Below, piece after piece: positions 29,073 to 38,675 of a DNA stretch of 64,000 bases. Source of the DNA: Bacillota bacterium (GTDB lineage Bacteria; Bacillota; Limnochordia; Limnochordales; ZCTH02-B6); assembly GCA_017577945.1 (NCBI GenBank), contig PKQS01000010.1:124001-188000 (forward strand), written 5' to 3'. The notes beneath the pieces were generated by a model. That model ran no database searches. It saw only the letters and a list, made by a program, of their open reading frames with translations, and had not been told where the DNA came from. The position numbers and the translations under genes were made by a program. The number at the start of each line of letters is the position of its first letter. Positions within the stretch are counted from its first letter, which is position 1.

Positions 29073-31571
29073 TCAGCGCTTGACGACGATGTTGACCAGC
29101 CGGCCGGGCACCACGACGACGCGGGCAATCTCGGCGCCGGCCAGGGCCGCCTTCACCTTGTCCAGGGCCAGCGCCGCCTGCCGCACCTCCTCCTCGGAAG
29201 CGTCCCGCGCGATGACCAGGCGGTCGCGCACCCGGCCGTTGATCTGGACCGCCAACTCCACCTCGTCGCTGCGGACGACCTCCGGGTCGAACGCAGGCCA
29301 CGCCTGCAGGTGCACGCTCTCGCCGTGACCCAGCATCTCCCACAGCTCTTCGGCCAGGTGCGGCGCAAAGGGCGCCAGCATGAGCACCAGCTTCTCCAGG
29401 CCTTCCGCCACCACGGCCCGGTTCAGCGGGCGCACGCTGTCCTTGTACGCGTAGAACGCGTTGACCAGCTCCATCAGCGCCGCGACCGCCGTGTTGAAGT
29501 GGAACCGCTGTTCGACGTCAACGGTGACCCGCTGGAGCGTCTTGTGCACCATGCGGCGCAGCTCCAGATCGGCCTCGCGCAGTTCCTGCGGCCCGTCGTC
29601 CGCGCCGCGGGCCACGTCGGCCAGCTCGCTGACTAGCCGCCACACCCGGTTAATGAACCGGTACGCACCCTCGACGCCCGCGTCGGACCATTCCAGGTCA
29701 CGCTCGGGCGGCGCCGTAAACAAGATGAACAGCCGGGCCGTGTCCGCGCCGTAGCGGGCCACGATGTCGTTGGGGTCGACCACGTTGCCCTTGGACTTGG
29801 ACATCTTGGCGCCGTCCTTGATCACCATCCCCTGCGTCAGCAAGTTCGCGAACGGATGCGCCTCGCTGACCAAGCCCATGTCCGCCAGAACCAGCTGGAA
29901 GAAGCGGGCGTAGAGCAGGTGCAATATCGCGTGCTCGACGCCGCCGATGTACTGGTCCACCGGCATCCAATAGTCGACCTTCGCCTTGTTGAACGGCTCG
30001 TCGGCCGCGTGCGGATCCGCAAACCGCAGGAAGTACCACGACGAGTCGACGAACGTGTCGATGGTGTCCGTCTCCCGGCGCGCCGGCCGGCTGCAGCGCG
30101 GGCACGTGGTGTTGACGAAGCCGGCGTGGTCCAGCAGCGGCGAGCGGCCCGTCGGGTGAAACTCCACGTCGTCGGGCAGCAGCACCGGCAGCTGGTCGTC
30201 GGGCACCGGCACGATGCCGCAATGGTCGCAGTAGATGATCGGGATCGGGCAACCCCAGTAGCGCTGGCGGGAAATGAGCCAGTCGCGCAGCCGGTACTGC
30301 ACCTTGCGGCGGCCGATGCCGCGCCGCTCCACCTCGTCGGCGATGCGCTGCCAGCCTTCCTCGCTGGGCAGGCCGCTGAACGGCCCCGAGTTCACCATAA
30401 TACCCGGCTCCACGTAGGCCTCGGTCATCGTCGCCGGATCCAGCGCAGTGCCGTCGGGAGGCGCGATGACGACGCGCACCGGCAAGCCGTACTTGCGGGC
30501 AAACTCCAGGTCGCGCTGGTCATGGGCGGGCACCGCCATCACCGCGCCCGTGCCGTAGCTGCCCAGCACGTAGTTACCGATCCAGATGGGGATGCGCTCG
30601 CCGGTGAAGGGATTGATGCAGTACGATCCCGTGAAGACCCCCAGCTTTTCGCCCTCTTCGCTGGTGCGGGCGATCTCCCCTTGCCGCTTGACCTCGTCGA
30701 TGAACCGCCGAATGGCCTCCTTGTCCGGCGAATCGGCGATGAGCGTTTCCGCCAGCGGATGCTCGGGCGCGATGACCATGTACGTGGCGCCGAAAATGGT
30801 GTCGGGCCGGGTAGTGAAGACGGTCAGCTCGCCCTCGCGGTCAGCCAGCGGGAAGCGGATCTCCACGCCGACGCTCTTGCCGATCCAGTTGCGCTGCATC
30901 ACCTTGACCTTTTCCGGCCAGCCTTCCAGCTTGTCGATGTCTTGCAGCAGCCGCTCGGCGTAGTCGGTGATGCGGAAAAACCACTGCTCCAGCTCGCGCG
31001 TCTCGACGACCGAGTCGCAGCGCTCGCACAAGCCTTGGACCACTTGTTCGTTGGCCAGCACCGTGTTGCAGCTGGGACACCAGTTGACCGGGGCTCGCTT
31101 GCGGTACGCCAGGCCTCGCTCGAAAAAGCGCAGGAACAGCCACTGCGTCCACTTGTAGTAATCCGGGTGGCACGTGGCGACTTCCCGGCTCCAGTCGTAG
31201 CTCAGGCCCAGCCGCTTCAGCTGGCCCCGCATGTAGTCGATGTTGTCCCACGTCCACTTGGCCGGGTGGATGTTGTGCTTGATGGCCGCGTTTTCCGCCG
31301 GCAGGCCGAACGCGTCCCAGCCCATCGGGTGCAGGACGTTGAAGCCCCGCATGCGCTTGAAGCGCGCGATGACGTCGCCGATGGTGTAGTTGCGCACGTG
31401 GCCCATGTGCAGTCGTCCCGACGGATACGGGAACATCTCGAGGCAGTAGAACTTGGGTCGGGTCGACTTTTCATCCACCCGGTACAGCTGCTGCTCCTCC
31501 CACCGCTGCTGCCACTTGCGCTCCACTTGCTCGAAATCGTACGTTTTCGCTCGCGGCACGGTTTGCGCCAT
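29073..31571 (-). CDS. leuS: Leucyl-tRNA synthetase
   Basis: Class I synthetase charging tRNA-Leu, 832 residues. The HIGH motif is HMGH in [18 protein letters not shown] near residue 45, the KMSKS motif is KMSKSKGNV, and the CP1 editing domain lies between (about 225-420). A CPSCNTVL...CERC zinc element is present. The ATG with GAGGTGG upstream is preferred to the in-frame GTG three codons earlier. Expression is controlled by the T-box leader. Confidence 0.97.
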   Translation of the reverse strand: MAQTVPRAKTYDFEQVERKWQQRWEEQQLYRVDEKSTRPKFYCLEMFPYPSGRLHMGHVRNYTIGDVIARFKRMRGFNVLHPMGWDAFGLPAENAAIKHNIHPAKWTWDNIDYMRGQLKRLGLSYDWSREVATCHPDYYKWTQWLFLRFFERGLAYRKRAPVNWCPSCNTVLANEQVVQGLCERCDSVVETRELEQWFFRITDYAERLLQDIDKLEGWPEKVKVMQRNWIGKSVGVEIRFPLADREGELTVFTTRPDTIFGATYMVIAPEHPLAETLIADSPDKEAIRRFIDEVKRQGEIARTSEEGEKLGVFTGSYCINPFTGERIPIWIGNYVLGSYGTGAVMAVPAHDQRDLEFARKYGLPVRVVIAPPDGTALDPATMTEAYVEPGIMVNSGPFSGLPSEEGWQRIADEVERRGIGRRKVQYRLRDWLISRQRYWGCPIPIIYCDHCGIVPVPDDQLPVLLPDDVEFHPTGRSPLLDHAGFVNTTCPRCSRPARRETDTIDTFVDSSWYFLRFADPHAADEPFNKAKVDYWMPVDQYIGGVEHAILHLLYARFFQLVLADMGLVSEAHPFANLLTQGMVIKDGAKMSKSKGNVVDPNDIVARYGADTARLFILFTAPPERDLEWSDAGVEGAYRFINRVWRLVSELADVARGADDGPQELREADLELRRMVHKTLQRVTVDVEQRFHFNTAVAALMELVNAFYAYKDSVRPLNRAVVAEGLEKLVLMLAPFAPHLAEELWEMLGHGESVHLQAWPAFDPEVVRSDEVELAVQINGRVRDRLVIARDASEEEVRQAALALDKVKAALAGAEIARVVVVPGRLVNIVVKR

Positions 31572-31615
31572 TCCCTCCACCTCTCGCGCAACGTTGTCAG
31601 AATTTCGTCCCCAAT

Positions 31616-31910
31616 GAAAAACGCCTTTCGCCTCGCATAGAGACGAAAGGCGCTGCCTTCCGCGGTACCACTCTATTTGGCCGCATGCGCGGCCCCCTCG
31701 GCGCGGCCTATCCGCCGCTTCTCCTGTAACGGGGAGAAACCGTTCCCGCCTACTGGGGCCGCCCGCTGCAGGCGGAACGGCCTGTTCGGGGGACGACTCG
31801 AGGGCGAGATTCCGGCGCTCAGGTTACCGCCTCCCACCGACCGGCGGCTCTCTGGAAACCCGTCGACGCCGTACTGCTCCCTGTCATCGTCTTTCCGCCG
31901 CTCGATTTTG
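31616..31910 (-). promoter_or_regulatory. T-box riboswitch of leuS
   Basis: The leader carries the T-box sequence AGAGTGGTACCGCGGAAG (about 31657-31674) and an overlapping terminator (stem 31622-31634 with 31640-31652, followed by five T). Stem I shows the conserved AGAGAG...GGTGGGAG pattern. A CTC triplet at 31806-31808, preceded by GAAT, is a plausible specifier for leucine. Uncharged tRNA-Leu would pair with the T-box bulge and favour the antiterminator, turning leuS on when leucyl-tRNA is short. Confidence 0.93.
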
Positions 31911-31915
31911 GCGTC

Positions 31916-31945
31916 ATCTTAGCACAATCCGCCTGCTCGTGTCAA
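31916..31945 (-). promoter_or_regulatory. Promoter of the leuS T-box transcript
   Basis: TTGACA (31940-31945), an 18-base spacer and TAAGAT (31916-31921, 4 of 6) lie just upstream of the T-box leader. The -35 box overlaps the end of the 45-residue membrane protein gene. Confidence 0.75.
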
Positions 31946-32079
31946 CGCACCGCCAGGTACACGTAGTACACCGCCCATGCGAGCAGCGCAAGCCCCAGCC
32001 CCGTCAGCCAGGCAGGCACCGGCCCGTCGCCGGTCTGCGGCATGGCCGGCTCTTCCACTTGATCCCGCTGCGTCGGCAT
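31942..32079 (-). CDS. 45-residue single-span membrane protein
   Basis: Not recognised. A GAGGAGG site 10 bases before the ATG supports translation. The product has a polar N-terminal half rich in Gln, Glu and Pro and one C-terminal membrane helix (about 24-43) with the aromatic WAVYYVYL end. The pattern recalls small accessory or anchoring segments of cbb3-type oxidases, but no heme or metal ligands are present. It follows the 51-residue membrane protein by 41 bases on the same strand. Confidence 0.6.
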   Translation of the reverse strand: MPTQRDQVEEPAMPQTGDGPVPAWLTGLGLALLAWAVYYVYLAVR

Positions 32080-32120
32080 CGGCCCTCGCCTCCTCTGCAG
32101 GCCACCGGCCGCCGCCGGCA

Positions 32121-32276
32121 TCAGAAAAACTCGCTCAGGTAGTGATAAAAAAGCTGCTGCGCGCCCGCCGGGCTCCACGCCGGCTCGCTGGCCGGCAGCA
32201 ACACCGTCGCCAGCACGGCGAAACCCAGCAGCACCAGTGCGCCGAACACGATAGTCGCCGCCGTCGGACGCCGCAT
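32121..32276 (-). CDS. 51-residue single-span membrane protein
   Basis: Not recognised. The 51-residue product has a basic start (MRRP), one membrane helix (about 8-27) and a short exterior tail, PASEPAWSPAGAQQLFYHYL, that resembles the linker before the heme domain of membrane cytochromes c, yet the protein ends before any CxxCH. A GGGGTGA site lies 5 bases before the ATG. It starts 19 bases after the glycosyltransferase stop and is probably in its operon. Confidence 0.6.
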   Translation of the reverse strand: MRRPTAATIVFGALVLLGFAVLATVLLPASEPAWSPAGAQQLFYHYLSEFF

Positions 32277-32295
32277 GCCCGTCACCCCGGATGCT

Positions 32296-33522
32296 TTATT
32301 CCATCGCCGCTAGCCGATTCCTTCCCCCGGCGACGCCGGCGCGCGCCCTCACCAGCTCTTCGTACGCCTCCAGCAGCTTCAGCGCCATGTGGCGCGCGCT
32401 GAAGCGCTCGGCCCGCTCCAGCGCTTGCCGGGAAAACCGTGCCCGCAGCTGGGCGTCGCCGAGCACCCGCACGATTGCCTCGGCGAACGCATCCTCCGCT
32501 TCGGGCGTCAGCAGCCCCTGCACGCCGTGCTCGACCAAGTCGTGGGTCCCCGGCGCGTCGACGCCCACCACCGGCAGCCCCGCCGCCATCGCTTCCAGGG
32601 TGACCAGGCCTTGCGTTTCGGTGGTTGAGGCGATGACGAACACGTCCGCGGCGTGGTACACGTCGATGACGTCGGGCTTCGCCAGCGTACCCGTGAAGTG
32701 CACGCGGCCCGCCAGCCCCTCCTGCGCGGCCAGCTCCTCCAGCTGCGAGCGGATGGGCCCGTCGCCCACCAGCACCAAGTGCGCGTCGCTCCGGCGCGCC
32801 GCGACCAGCTTAAACGCCCGCAGCAGGAACTCCACGTTTTTCTCGCGGCCCAGGCGGCCGACGAACGTGAGTACCGCCGCGTCCGCGGGGATGCCGAGCC
32901 GCCGGCGCACGCCCGCACCGTCGCCGTGCCGGAACTCGTCCGGCTCGATACCGGTCGGTATGGCCTTGACGCGCCGAGTGTCCAGCCCGTACGCTTCAAC
33001 GATGAAGTCGCGCACTTGCGGCGTGGGGGCGATGACGAGATCCGTGCGGCGGCAGTATGCTCCTACGTAGCGCAGCATCAGCTCGCGCAGCGCCGTCCGT
33101 ACACCGGGCACGTAATGCACGTATTCGTGGTACATCGTATGGTGCGTGAAGACGAACGGCCGGCGCAGCCGTCGCGCCAGCACGGCGCACAGCGTGCCCA
33201 TCGCGAAGGGCGTGTGGCTGTGCAGCACGTCAATCTCGAGTTCGCGGATGACCTGCTCGGCGTGCACCGAAATTGGCACCGGCGCCGCGAACCCGCGGTA
33301 CATCGGCACCGGGATCGACCAATAGCGAAAAACCCGCGTGGCCGGCCCGTCGCCGTCGGATCCGCCGCCGGACGCGTGGAATTTCTCGGAGTAATAGTAG
33401 CGCGGGCCGAAAATGTATACTTCGTGCCCCAGCGCCAGCAGCTGGGCGGCGAACGTGTCGATGGACCGCACCACGCCGCTGACGTAAGGGTGGTAGCTGT
33501 CGGTAAAGACTGCGATTTTCAC
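32296..33522 (-). CDS. GT4-family glycosyltransferase
   Basis: Retaining glycosyltransferase with the GT-B fold, 408 residues. The N-terminal domain starts MKIAVFTDSYHPYVSGVV and has DVLHSHTPFAMG; the donor domain has TFVGRLGREKN and the EX7E-like STTETQGLVTLEAMA. The start, the YHEYVHYVPG segment and overall form resemble 1,2-diacylglycerol 3-glucosyltransferases that make membrane glycolipids, but the acceptor is unproven. AGGGTGA precedes the ATG. It is the first gene of a short operon with the two mini membrane proteins. Confidence 0.85.
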   Translation of the reverse strand: MKIAVFTDSYHPYVSGVVRSIDTFAAQLLALGHEVYIFGPRYYYSEKFHASGGGSDGDGPATRVFRYWSIPVPMYRGFAAPVPISVHAEQVIRELEIDVLHSHTPFAMGTLCAVLARRLRRPFVFTHHTMYHEYVHYVPGVRTALRELMLRYVGAYCRRTDLVIAPTPQVRDFIVEAYGLDTRRVKAIPTGIEPDEFRHGDGAGVRRRLGIPADAAVLTFVGRLGREKNVEFLLRAFKLVAARRSDAHLVLVGDGPIRSQLEELAAQEGLAGRVHFTGTLAKPDVIDVYHAADVFVIASTTETQGLVTLEAMAAGLPVVGVDAPGTHDLVEHGVQGLLTPEAEDAFAEAIVRVLGDAQLRARFSRQALERAERFSARHMALKLLEAYEELVRARAGVAGGRNRLAAME

Positions 33523-33573
33523 CCTGCGGGTCCTCCCTGGCTAGGCGCCTTCTATTCTACCAGAGCGGGGCCG

Positions 33574-33602
33574 TTGTGAACTAGGCACCGCGATGGTATA
33601 CT
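33574..33602 (+). promoter_or_regulatory. Promoter of the RNase P RNA gene
   Basis: TTGTGA (33574-33579) and TATACT (33597-33602) are separated by 17 bases, placing transcription start about 35 bases before the mature RNA. Confidence 0.7.
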
Positions 33603-33644
33603 GTAGGTGCGATACGCCCTAGCGCGGGGCGCGAGCAACGCGGA

Positions 33645-34003
33645 ACAGGTGGGACGGATGGCCGCTGGCGGCCTGCGGGCCGCTAGAGGAAAGTCCAGAC
33701 TCGGCTGTCGGCTCTGCCGGCAGAAAGTTGGTGCCAGCCGCAAGGCTGGGCGACGCAAGTCGACGGATGCGAACCCGGCCCTCGTGGTCGGTAGTAGCTA
33801 TAAAAGGGCCATAGAGACGAGTCGCGCCGGCGACGGCGCGGGTGGAACGTGGTAACCCCCACCACCGAGCAACCCCAAATAGGCTCCTTCGAGGAGCGGG
33901 TAGGGGGCAGTCGCCCGCGAAGGGCGACCGTCGGAGCGCGGCGCAACGCTCCGGCGAGATAGATGGCCATCAAAAACAGAATCTGGCTTACGGTCCCACC
34001 TGT
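33645..34003 (+). ncRNA. rnpB: RNase P RNA
   Basis: Catalytic RNA of RNase P, about 359 bases, which matures tRNA 5' ends. The ends pair as P1 (ACAGGTGGGAC with GTCCCACCTGT). The conserved 5' core GAGGAAAGTCCAGAC and 3' core ACAGAATCTGGCTTAC are present, with many GC-rich hairpins between them. The A/B type was not assigned. A promoter precedes it and a strong terminator follows. Confidence 0.95.
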
Positions 34004-34004
34004 G

Positions 34005-34049
34005 AAAAAACACGCTCCCGGTCTTCTGACCGGGAGCGTGTTTGTTTCT
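34005..34049. terminator. Bidirectional terminator between rnpB and apgM
   Basis: A perfect 16-bp stem (34008-34023 with 34028-34043, loop of 4) has T-rich flanks on both strands: TTTGTTTCT on the plus side and six T on the minus side. It ends both the RNase P RNA and the apgM transcript. Confidence 0.92.
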
Positions 34050-34056
34050 CGCCGCC

Positions 34057-35268
34057 TCAGGCGCCGTACTTCTTCAGCCGCCCGGCGTGCGCCAGCATGA
34101 GCCCCATCAGTTCCTGCGAGCGGATGTGGCCCAGCGCGCCTTTCGCCGCCTCCGACTCGCCGAAACCGTTCACCCACGGATTCCGGCGGGCCAGCGGCGA
34201 CACCAGCAGCACCGGCACCGGGTGCCAGCTGTGGCCGCGCATGCGCGCCGGCGTCGAGTGGTCGCCCGTAATGACGAGCACGTCCGGCTTCAGCTCCAAC
34301 AGCTCCGGCAGCGCCGCGTCCACTTCCTCGATGAGGGCCACTTTGCGGTCAAAGTCGCCGTCCTCGCCGGCCGCGTCGGTGCCCTTGACGTGCAGGAAGA
34401 AGTAATCGTATTCGTTCCACGCCTCTTTCAGCGAAGCCAGCTGGTCGCGGAACGTCTTGCCCGCGGGCCGTTCCTCCATGCCCACCAGCTTGGCGAGCCC
34501 GCGATACATCGGATACGCCGCGATGACCGCCGCCCGCAGGCCGTACAACTCCTGCAACGTCGGAATGTGCGGCAAGCGGCCGAATCCGCGCAGCAGCACG
34601 GTATTGGCCCGGGGCTCATTCGCCAGGATGCGGTTGGCCTGCGCCAGGAACTCGTTGACCAAAGCCGCCATCTTCTCCGCTTCGGGCGCGAGCGCCCGCG
34701 CCGGCAGCGGCGGCACGCCCGTCACTTGCGGGTCCGTATCCGCAATGGCGTCCGACAGCCCCTCGCCGCGCCAGACGATGACGGCGCGATGCTGCATTTC
34801 GGGGCGGATGATCAGCTCCACGCCCGGAAGCTTCACCGCCGACAGCGCCTCGCACAGCCGCGCCGCTTCCTCCGTCGGAATGCGCCCGGCGCGCCGGTCG
34901 ACGATGACGCCGTCTTTCATCGTGGCGAAGTTGACGCGGCACGCCACGTCGTTCGGGGTCAGGTCGAGCCCGATGCCGACGGCCGACAGCACGCCCCGGC
35001 CGATGGGATATTCAAACGCGTCGTAGCCGAACAGCGCCAGGTGCGCCGGCGCGCTGCCCGGCGTCACGCCCGGGATGAGCGGCGTCGTGAGGCCGACGGA
35101 GTTCTCCTTGGCCAAGCGGTCCAGATTGGGCGTCTTCGCCGTCTCCAGCTCGGTCAGGCCCGTCTTCTCGTGGGGCAAGCCGCCGAGGCCGTCCATGACC
35201 AGTAGCACCATCTTGCTTTGAGCCGGCGTCGCCAGCTGCCGCAAAATTTCTACCGCCTGCAATTGCAT
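34057..35268 (-). CDS. apgM: Cofactor-independent phosphoglycerate mutase, archaeal type
   Basis: Alkaline-phosphatase-superfamily mutase that interconverts 3- and 2-phosphoglycerate, 403 residues. Metal-binding motifs are visible: LLVMDGLGG (N-terminal), the nucleophile region TPGSAPAHLALFGYD, FFLHVKGTDAAGEDGD, and VITGDHSTPARMRGHSWHPVP. The ATG is preceded by GGGGG 3 bases away, a moderate ribosome site; the longer upstream frame has no support. It is divergent from coaX and ends at the terminator shared with rnpB. Confidence 0.93.
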   Translation of the reverse strand: MQLQAVEILRQLATPAQSKMVLLVMDGLGGLPHEKTGLTELETAKTPNLDRLAKENSVGLTTPLIPGVTPGSAPAHLALFGYDAFEYPIGRGVLSAVGIGLDLTPNDVACRVNFATMKDGVIVDRRAGRIPTEEAARLCEALSAVKLPGVELIIRPEMQHRAVIVWRGEGLSDAIADTDPQVTGVPPLPARALAPEAEKMAALVNEFLAQANRILANEPRANTVLLRGFGRLPHIPTLQELYGLRAAVIAAYPMYRGLAKLVGMEERPAGKTFRDQLASLKEAWNEYDYFFLHVKGTDAAGEDGDFDRKVALIEEVDAALPELLELKPDVLVITGDHSTPARMRGHSWHPVPVLLVSPLARRNPWVNGFGESEAAKGALGHIRSQELMGLMLAHAGRLKKYGA

Positions 35269-35497
35269 CGCCCCCTGCTTGCGTCCGGATGCAATGCGAT
35301 GCGACCATCGCCTAGCATAGTTTGCATCCTTATATCGCCCGCAGTTTACCACATTGCGCCAGCGGCAGCCAACGGACATTGCGCCGGGACGAACGCCTTG
35401 TCCCGCCCGCCGGCCGTTTCCCCGCCCGGCAGGTAGCCGCGGGCGCGGGAAAGAATACGTAACCGGATTTTCGTCGCTTTCAAGGACGGGATTTTGC

Positions 35498-36325
35498 ATG
35501 CTGCTGGCCATCGATATCGGCAACACGAACATTTGCCTCGGGCTGTTCCGCGGCGACCGCCTGCTGCGCACGTGGCGTCTTTCCACGGACATCCACCGCA
35601 CCGCGGCGGAATACGAAATCCAAATCGACAGCCTGTTCCAGCGGGCCGGCCACTCGCCGGTCGAAGTGGACGCGGTCGTCATGGCCAACGTCGTGCCGCC
35701 CCTGCAGGGACCCTACGAGCAAGTGGTCCAGCACCTGTTCGGCGTCGCGCCTTACCGCGTCAGCGCGGCCATCGACACGGGGCTGAAGTTCCTCGTAGAC
35801 AATCCGCTGGAGGTAGGCGCCGACCGCATCGCCAACGCGGTGGCCTGCAACTGCCGCTACGGCGGCCCGGCCATTGTCGTCGACATGGGCACCGCCACCA
35901 CGTTTGACGTCATCTCCTCCGACGGAGGCTACATGGGCGGCGCCATCGCGCCCGGCGTGCAAATCGCCTCCGAGGCGCTGTTTGAGCGGGCGGCCAAGCT
36001 GCCCCGCGTCGAGCTCACGCCCCCGCCCTCGCCCATCGGACGCAATACGATCCACGCCATGCAGTCGGGAACCGTTTTCGGGTACGTAGGCCTCGTCCGC
36101 GGGCTTATCCAGAGCATCCAGGAGGAGCTGACCCGCCTCGGCGAAGGCAAGGCCCGGGTCATCGCCACGGGCGGCCTCGCGCCGGCCATCGCGGAGCTGA
36201 GCGGCGTCGTGGACGTGGTGGATCTGAACTTGACGCTGGAGGGCCTGCGGCTGCTGTACGTCCGGAACCACCCGGGCTACGGCTCCTCCAACGAGGCCTC
36301 GTCGAGCGGGGGGCTGAACGCATGA
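35498..36325 (+). CDS. coaX: Type III pantothenate kinase
   Basis: ASKHA-fold kinase that phosphorylates pantothenate in the first step of CoA synthesis; type III enzymes are not feedback-inhibited by CoA. The 275 residues show LLAIDIGNTNICLGLF, GADRIANAVA, VVDMGTATTFDVI and GGAIAPGVQIA. AAGGACGG lies 8 bases before the ATG. Its stop overlaps the coaBC start (ATGA), linking two steps of the same pathway. Confidence 0.97.
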   Translation: MLLAIDIGNTNICLGLFRGDRLLRTWRLSTDIHRTAAEYEIQIDSLFQRAGHSPVEVDAVVMANVVPPLQGPYEQVVQHLFGVAPYRVSAAIDTGLKFLVDNPLEVGADRIANAVACNCRYGGPAIVVDMGTATTFDVISSDGGYMGGAIAPGVQIASEALFERAAKLPRVELTPPPSPIGRNTIHAMQSGTVFGYVGLVRGLIQSIQEELTRLGEGKARVIATGGLAPAIAELSGVVDVVDLNLTLEGLRLLYVRNHPGYGSSNEASSSGGLNA

Positions 36326-37530
36326 GCCAAGGTCCGTTGGCTGGCAAGAACATCATCCTGGGCGTCACCGGCAGCATTGCGGCCTTCAAAGCCGCCGCGC
36401 TGGCCAGCCGCCTCGTGCAGCTGGGCGCGGCCGTGCAGGTGGCCATGACCCCCGCCGCCACGCAGTTCGTGACGCCGCTGACGTTTCAAAGCCTCACCCA
36501 CCGCCCGGTCTTCACGAACCTGTTTGATCCGCGCTCGGAGCTGAGCATCGACCACGTCGCCGCGGCCCGGTCCGCCGACGCGCTGGTCATCGCGCCGGCG
36601 ACGGCCAACGTCATCGCCAAGCTGGCGTGCGGCCTGGCCGACGATCCCGTCACCACCACCGCGCTGGCCACCACCGCTCCCATCGTCGTCTGCCCGGCCA
36701 TGGAGCACCACATGTACTGCCATCCGGCCACGCAAGCCAACTTGGAGCTGCTCAAAAGCCGCGGCGTGACGGTGGTGGAGCCCGAGGAAGGGCGCCTGGC
36801 GTCGGGCCAGCGCGGCAAAGGACGCCTGGCGGATATCGACGTCATCGTGGGCGCCATCCGGTGGGTTTTGGGACGCCGGGGCGACCTGGCGGGCCGGCGT
36901 CTCGTGGTGACGGCCGGCGGTACGCGGGAGGCTATCGATCCGGTCCGCTACATCACCAACCGCTCGTCCGGCAAAATGGGGCACGCTATCGCGGCTGCGG
37001 CGCGCGATCGCGGCGCCGCGGTGACGCTGATTACGACCACGCCGCCGCCGGCGGAATTGGCCTTTGGGGTCGAGGTGCGGCAAGTGACGTCGGCTCTGGA
37101 GATGTACGCCGCGGTGGAAGAAGCCGTGCGCGGCGCCGACGCGCTCATCATGGCCGCAGCGGTGGCAGACTACCGCCCCGCGCAGGCGCTGGACCGCAAG
37201 AGGAAAAAGTCGGGCGGCGACGAGGAGATCTGGAACCTGGAGCTGGTGCGCAACCCGGACATCCTGGCGTCGGTCAGCGGCCCGTTCGTGAAGGTCGGCT
37301 TTGCGGCCGAAACCGACGACGTCATCGCCAACGCCCGCGCGAAACTGGCCGCCAAGGGGCTGGCGTTCATCGTGGCCAATGACGTCACCGCGCCCGACAG
37401 CGGCTTTGAAAAAGATACAAACCGCGTCACCTTCGTGTACGCCTCGGGCGAAGTCGAGCCGCTGCCGACGCTGAGCAAGGCCGAAGTGGCTCATGCGCTG
37501 CTAGACCGGCTGAAGCCGCTTCTGGCCTGA
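36322..37530 (+). CDS. coaBC: Phosphopantothenoylcysteine synthetase/decarboxylase
   Basis: Bifunctional enzyme of CoA synthesis, 402 residues. The N-terminal flavin-dependent decarboxylase (CoaC, about 1-180) has VTGSIAAFK and the catalytic His78 (SIDHVAAARSAD). The C-terminal ligase (CoaB, about 185-402) has VTAGGTREAIDPVRYITNRS and VGFAAETDD. Two decarboxylase positions differ from the E. coli enzyme: PAMN is PAME (Glu128), and the Cys of the flexible flap is Ser161 (LASGQRGKGRL). The ATG overlaps the coaX stop. Confidence 0.96.
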   Translation: MSQGPLAGKNIILGVTGSIAAFKAAALASRLVQLGAAVQVAMTPAATQFVTPLTFQSLTHRPVFTNLFDPRSELSIDHVAAARSADALVIAPATANVIAKLACGLADDPVTTTALATTAPIVVCPAMEHHMYCHPATQANLELLKSRGVTVVEPEEGRLASGQRGKGRLADIDVIVGAIRWVLGRRGDLAGRRLVVTAGGTREAIDPVRYITNRSSGKMGHAIAAAARDRGAAVTLITTTPPPAELAFGVEVRQVTSALEMYAAVEEAVRGADALIMAAAVADYRPAQALDRKRKKSGGDEEIWNLELVRNPDILASVSGPFVKVGFAAETDDVIANARAKLAAKGLAFIVANDVTAPDSGFEKDTNRVTFVYASGEVEPLPTLSKAEVAHALLDRLKPLLA

Positions 37531-37572
37531 TCTTCTCCGGCAGGACTCTTCCCGTAACCTTCTCCGGTCCGG

Positions 37573-38655
37573 TTATTCCAGGCTGTGCGCGGCATCCGGC
37601 AGCGACGCCGCGGCCGGCAGCCCGCCCGCTTCTTTGGCGGCGCGCACGCCCCGCAGCACCGCCAGCGCCAGTGCTTCCGCGGCCAGCGCGCCGATGAGGC
37701 CCACGAGTTCCATTTCGCGCGCCCGGCCCGACGCGCCCTGCGCCGGCGCACCGGGCGCGCCTTCGGACGGCGTCCGCCTTGCCGTGGACAAGGCGAACAC
37801 CGTGTCGCCGTCCCAAGGCGTGTGAGCCGGGTAAATGGTGCGGGCCAAGCCGTCGTGCGCCATCTGCGCCACCTTGTGGACGGCCTCTTTGCTCAACGCC
37901 ACATCCGTCGCCACCACGGCGATGACCGTATTCGCACCGGGCGGCGGGGCGGACGGCGGCGCAAACGGCGGCTGCAGCGGAGACGCGCGCCGGGACAAGA
38001 ACGTTCCGCTGGCGCGGTCGTACGCTCCCGCCACGATGCGACCCGTCAGCGGATCCACCACGTCGCCCAGCGCGTTGACGACGGCCAGCGCCGCCACCGT
38101 GCCGCCGCCGGGCAGGGGCAGAGCGGCGCTTCCCAACCCGGCTTTCATCGCATACTGCGGCCCCGCCCACTTGCCGACCGTGGCGCCCGTCCCCACGCCG
38201 ACGTTGCCCTCCTCCACCGGACCGGCGCCGGCGGCCTCGCACGCCGCGTAGCCCGCCTCGGGCCCCGGCCGCACGCGGGGATTGCCGATGGCCAGGTCGA
38301 AGATGACCGCCGACGGGACGATGGGCACCCGGACCACGCCCGTGTCGAAACCCCGGCCCCGCTCCTCCAGCCAGCGCATGACGCCGTCGGCCGCCGCCAG
38401 GCCGAACGCGCTGCCGCCCGTCAGCAACACCGCGTCGACCCGCTCCACGAGCCGTCCCGGCGCCAGCAAGTCGGTCTCCCGCGTGCCCGGCCCGCCGCCT
38501 CGCACGTCGACGCCGGCCACCGCGCCGCCGTCGCACAGCACCACCGTGCACCCCGTCAGCGCGGCCGCGTCCGTCCAGTGGCCCACCCGCAGGCCCGCCA
38601 CCGCCGTCAACGTCTGGTTCGCCGGCTCCCCCGCCGTGGGCTCCCGCTCCGGCAC
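37573..38655 (-). CDS. P1-family peptidase (DmpA/NylC-like)
   Basis: Ntn-fold aminopeptidase or amidase of the S58/DmpA family, 360 residues. These enzymes self-cleave to expose an N-terminal nucleophile; here GANTVIAVVATD gives Asn242/Thr243 as the predicted site. Other family motifs are LTGGSAFGLAAADGVMRWLEE and GVGTGATVGKWAG. The GTG start has GGAGGG 7 bases upstream; the longer frame overlapping lipB is rejected. It lies 20 bases after lipB. Substrates range from beta-peptides to nylon oligomers, so the role is unassigned. Confidence 0.88.
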   Translation of the reverse strand: MPEREPTAGEPANQTLTAVAGLRVGHWTDAAALTGCTVVLCDGGAVAGVDVRGGGPGTRETDLLAPGRLVERVDAVLLTGGSAFGLAAADGVMRWLEERGRGFDTGVVRVPIVPSAVIFDLAIGNPRVRPGPEAGYAACEAAGAGPVEEGNVGVGTGATVGKWAGPQYAMKAGLGSAALPLPGGGTVAALAVVNALGDVVDPLTGRIVAGAYDRASGTFLSRRASPLQPPFAPPSAPPPGANTVIAVVATDVALSKEAVHKVAQMAHDGLARTIYPAHTPWDGDTVFALSTARRTPSEGAPGAPAQGASGRAREMELVGLIGALAAEALALAVLRGVRAAKEAGGLPAAASLPDAAHSLE

Positions 38656-38675
38656 CGTCCAACCCTCCGCTTTCC

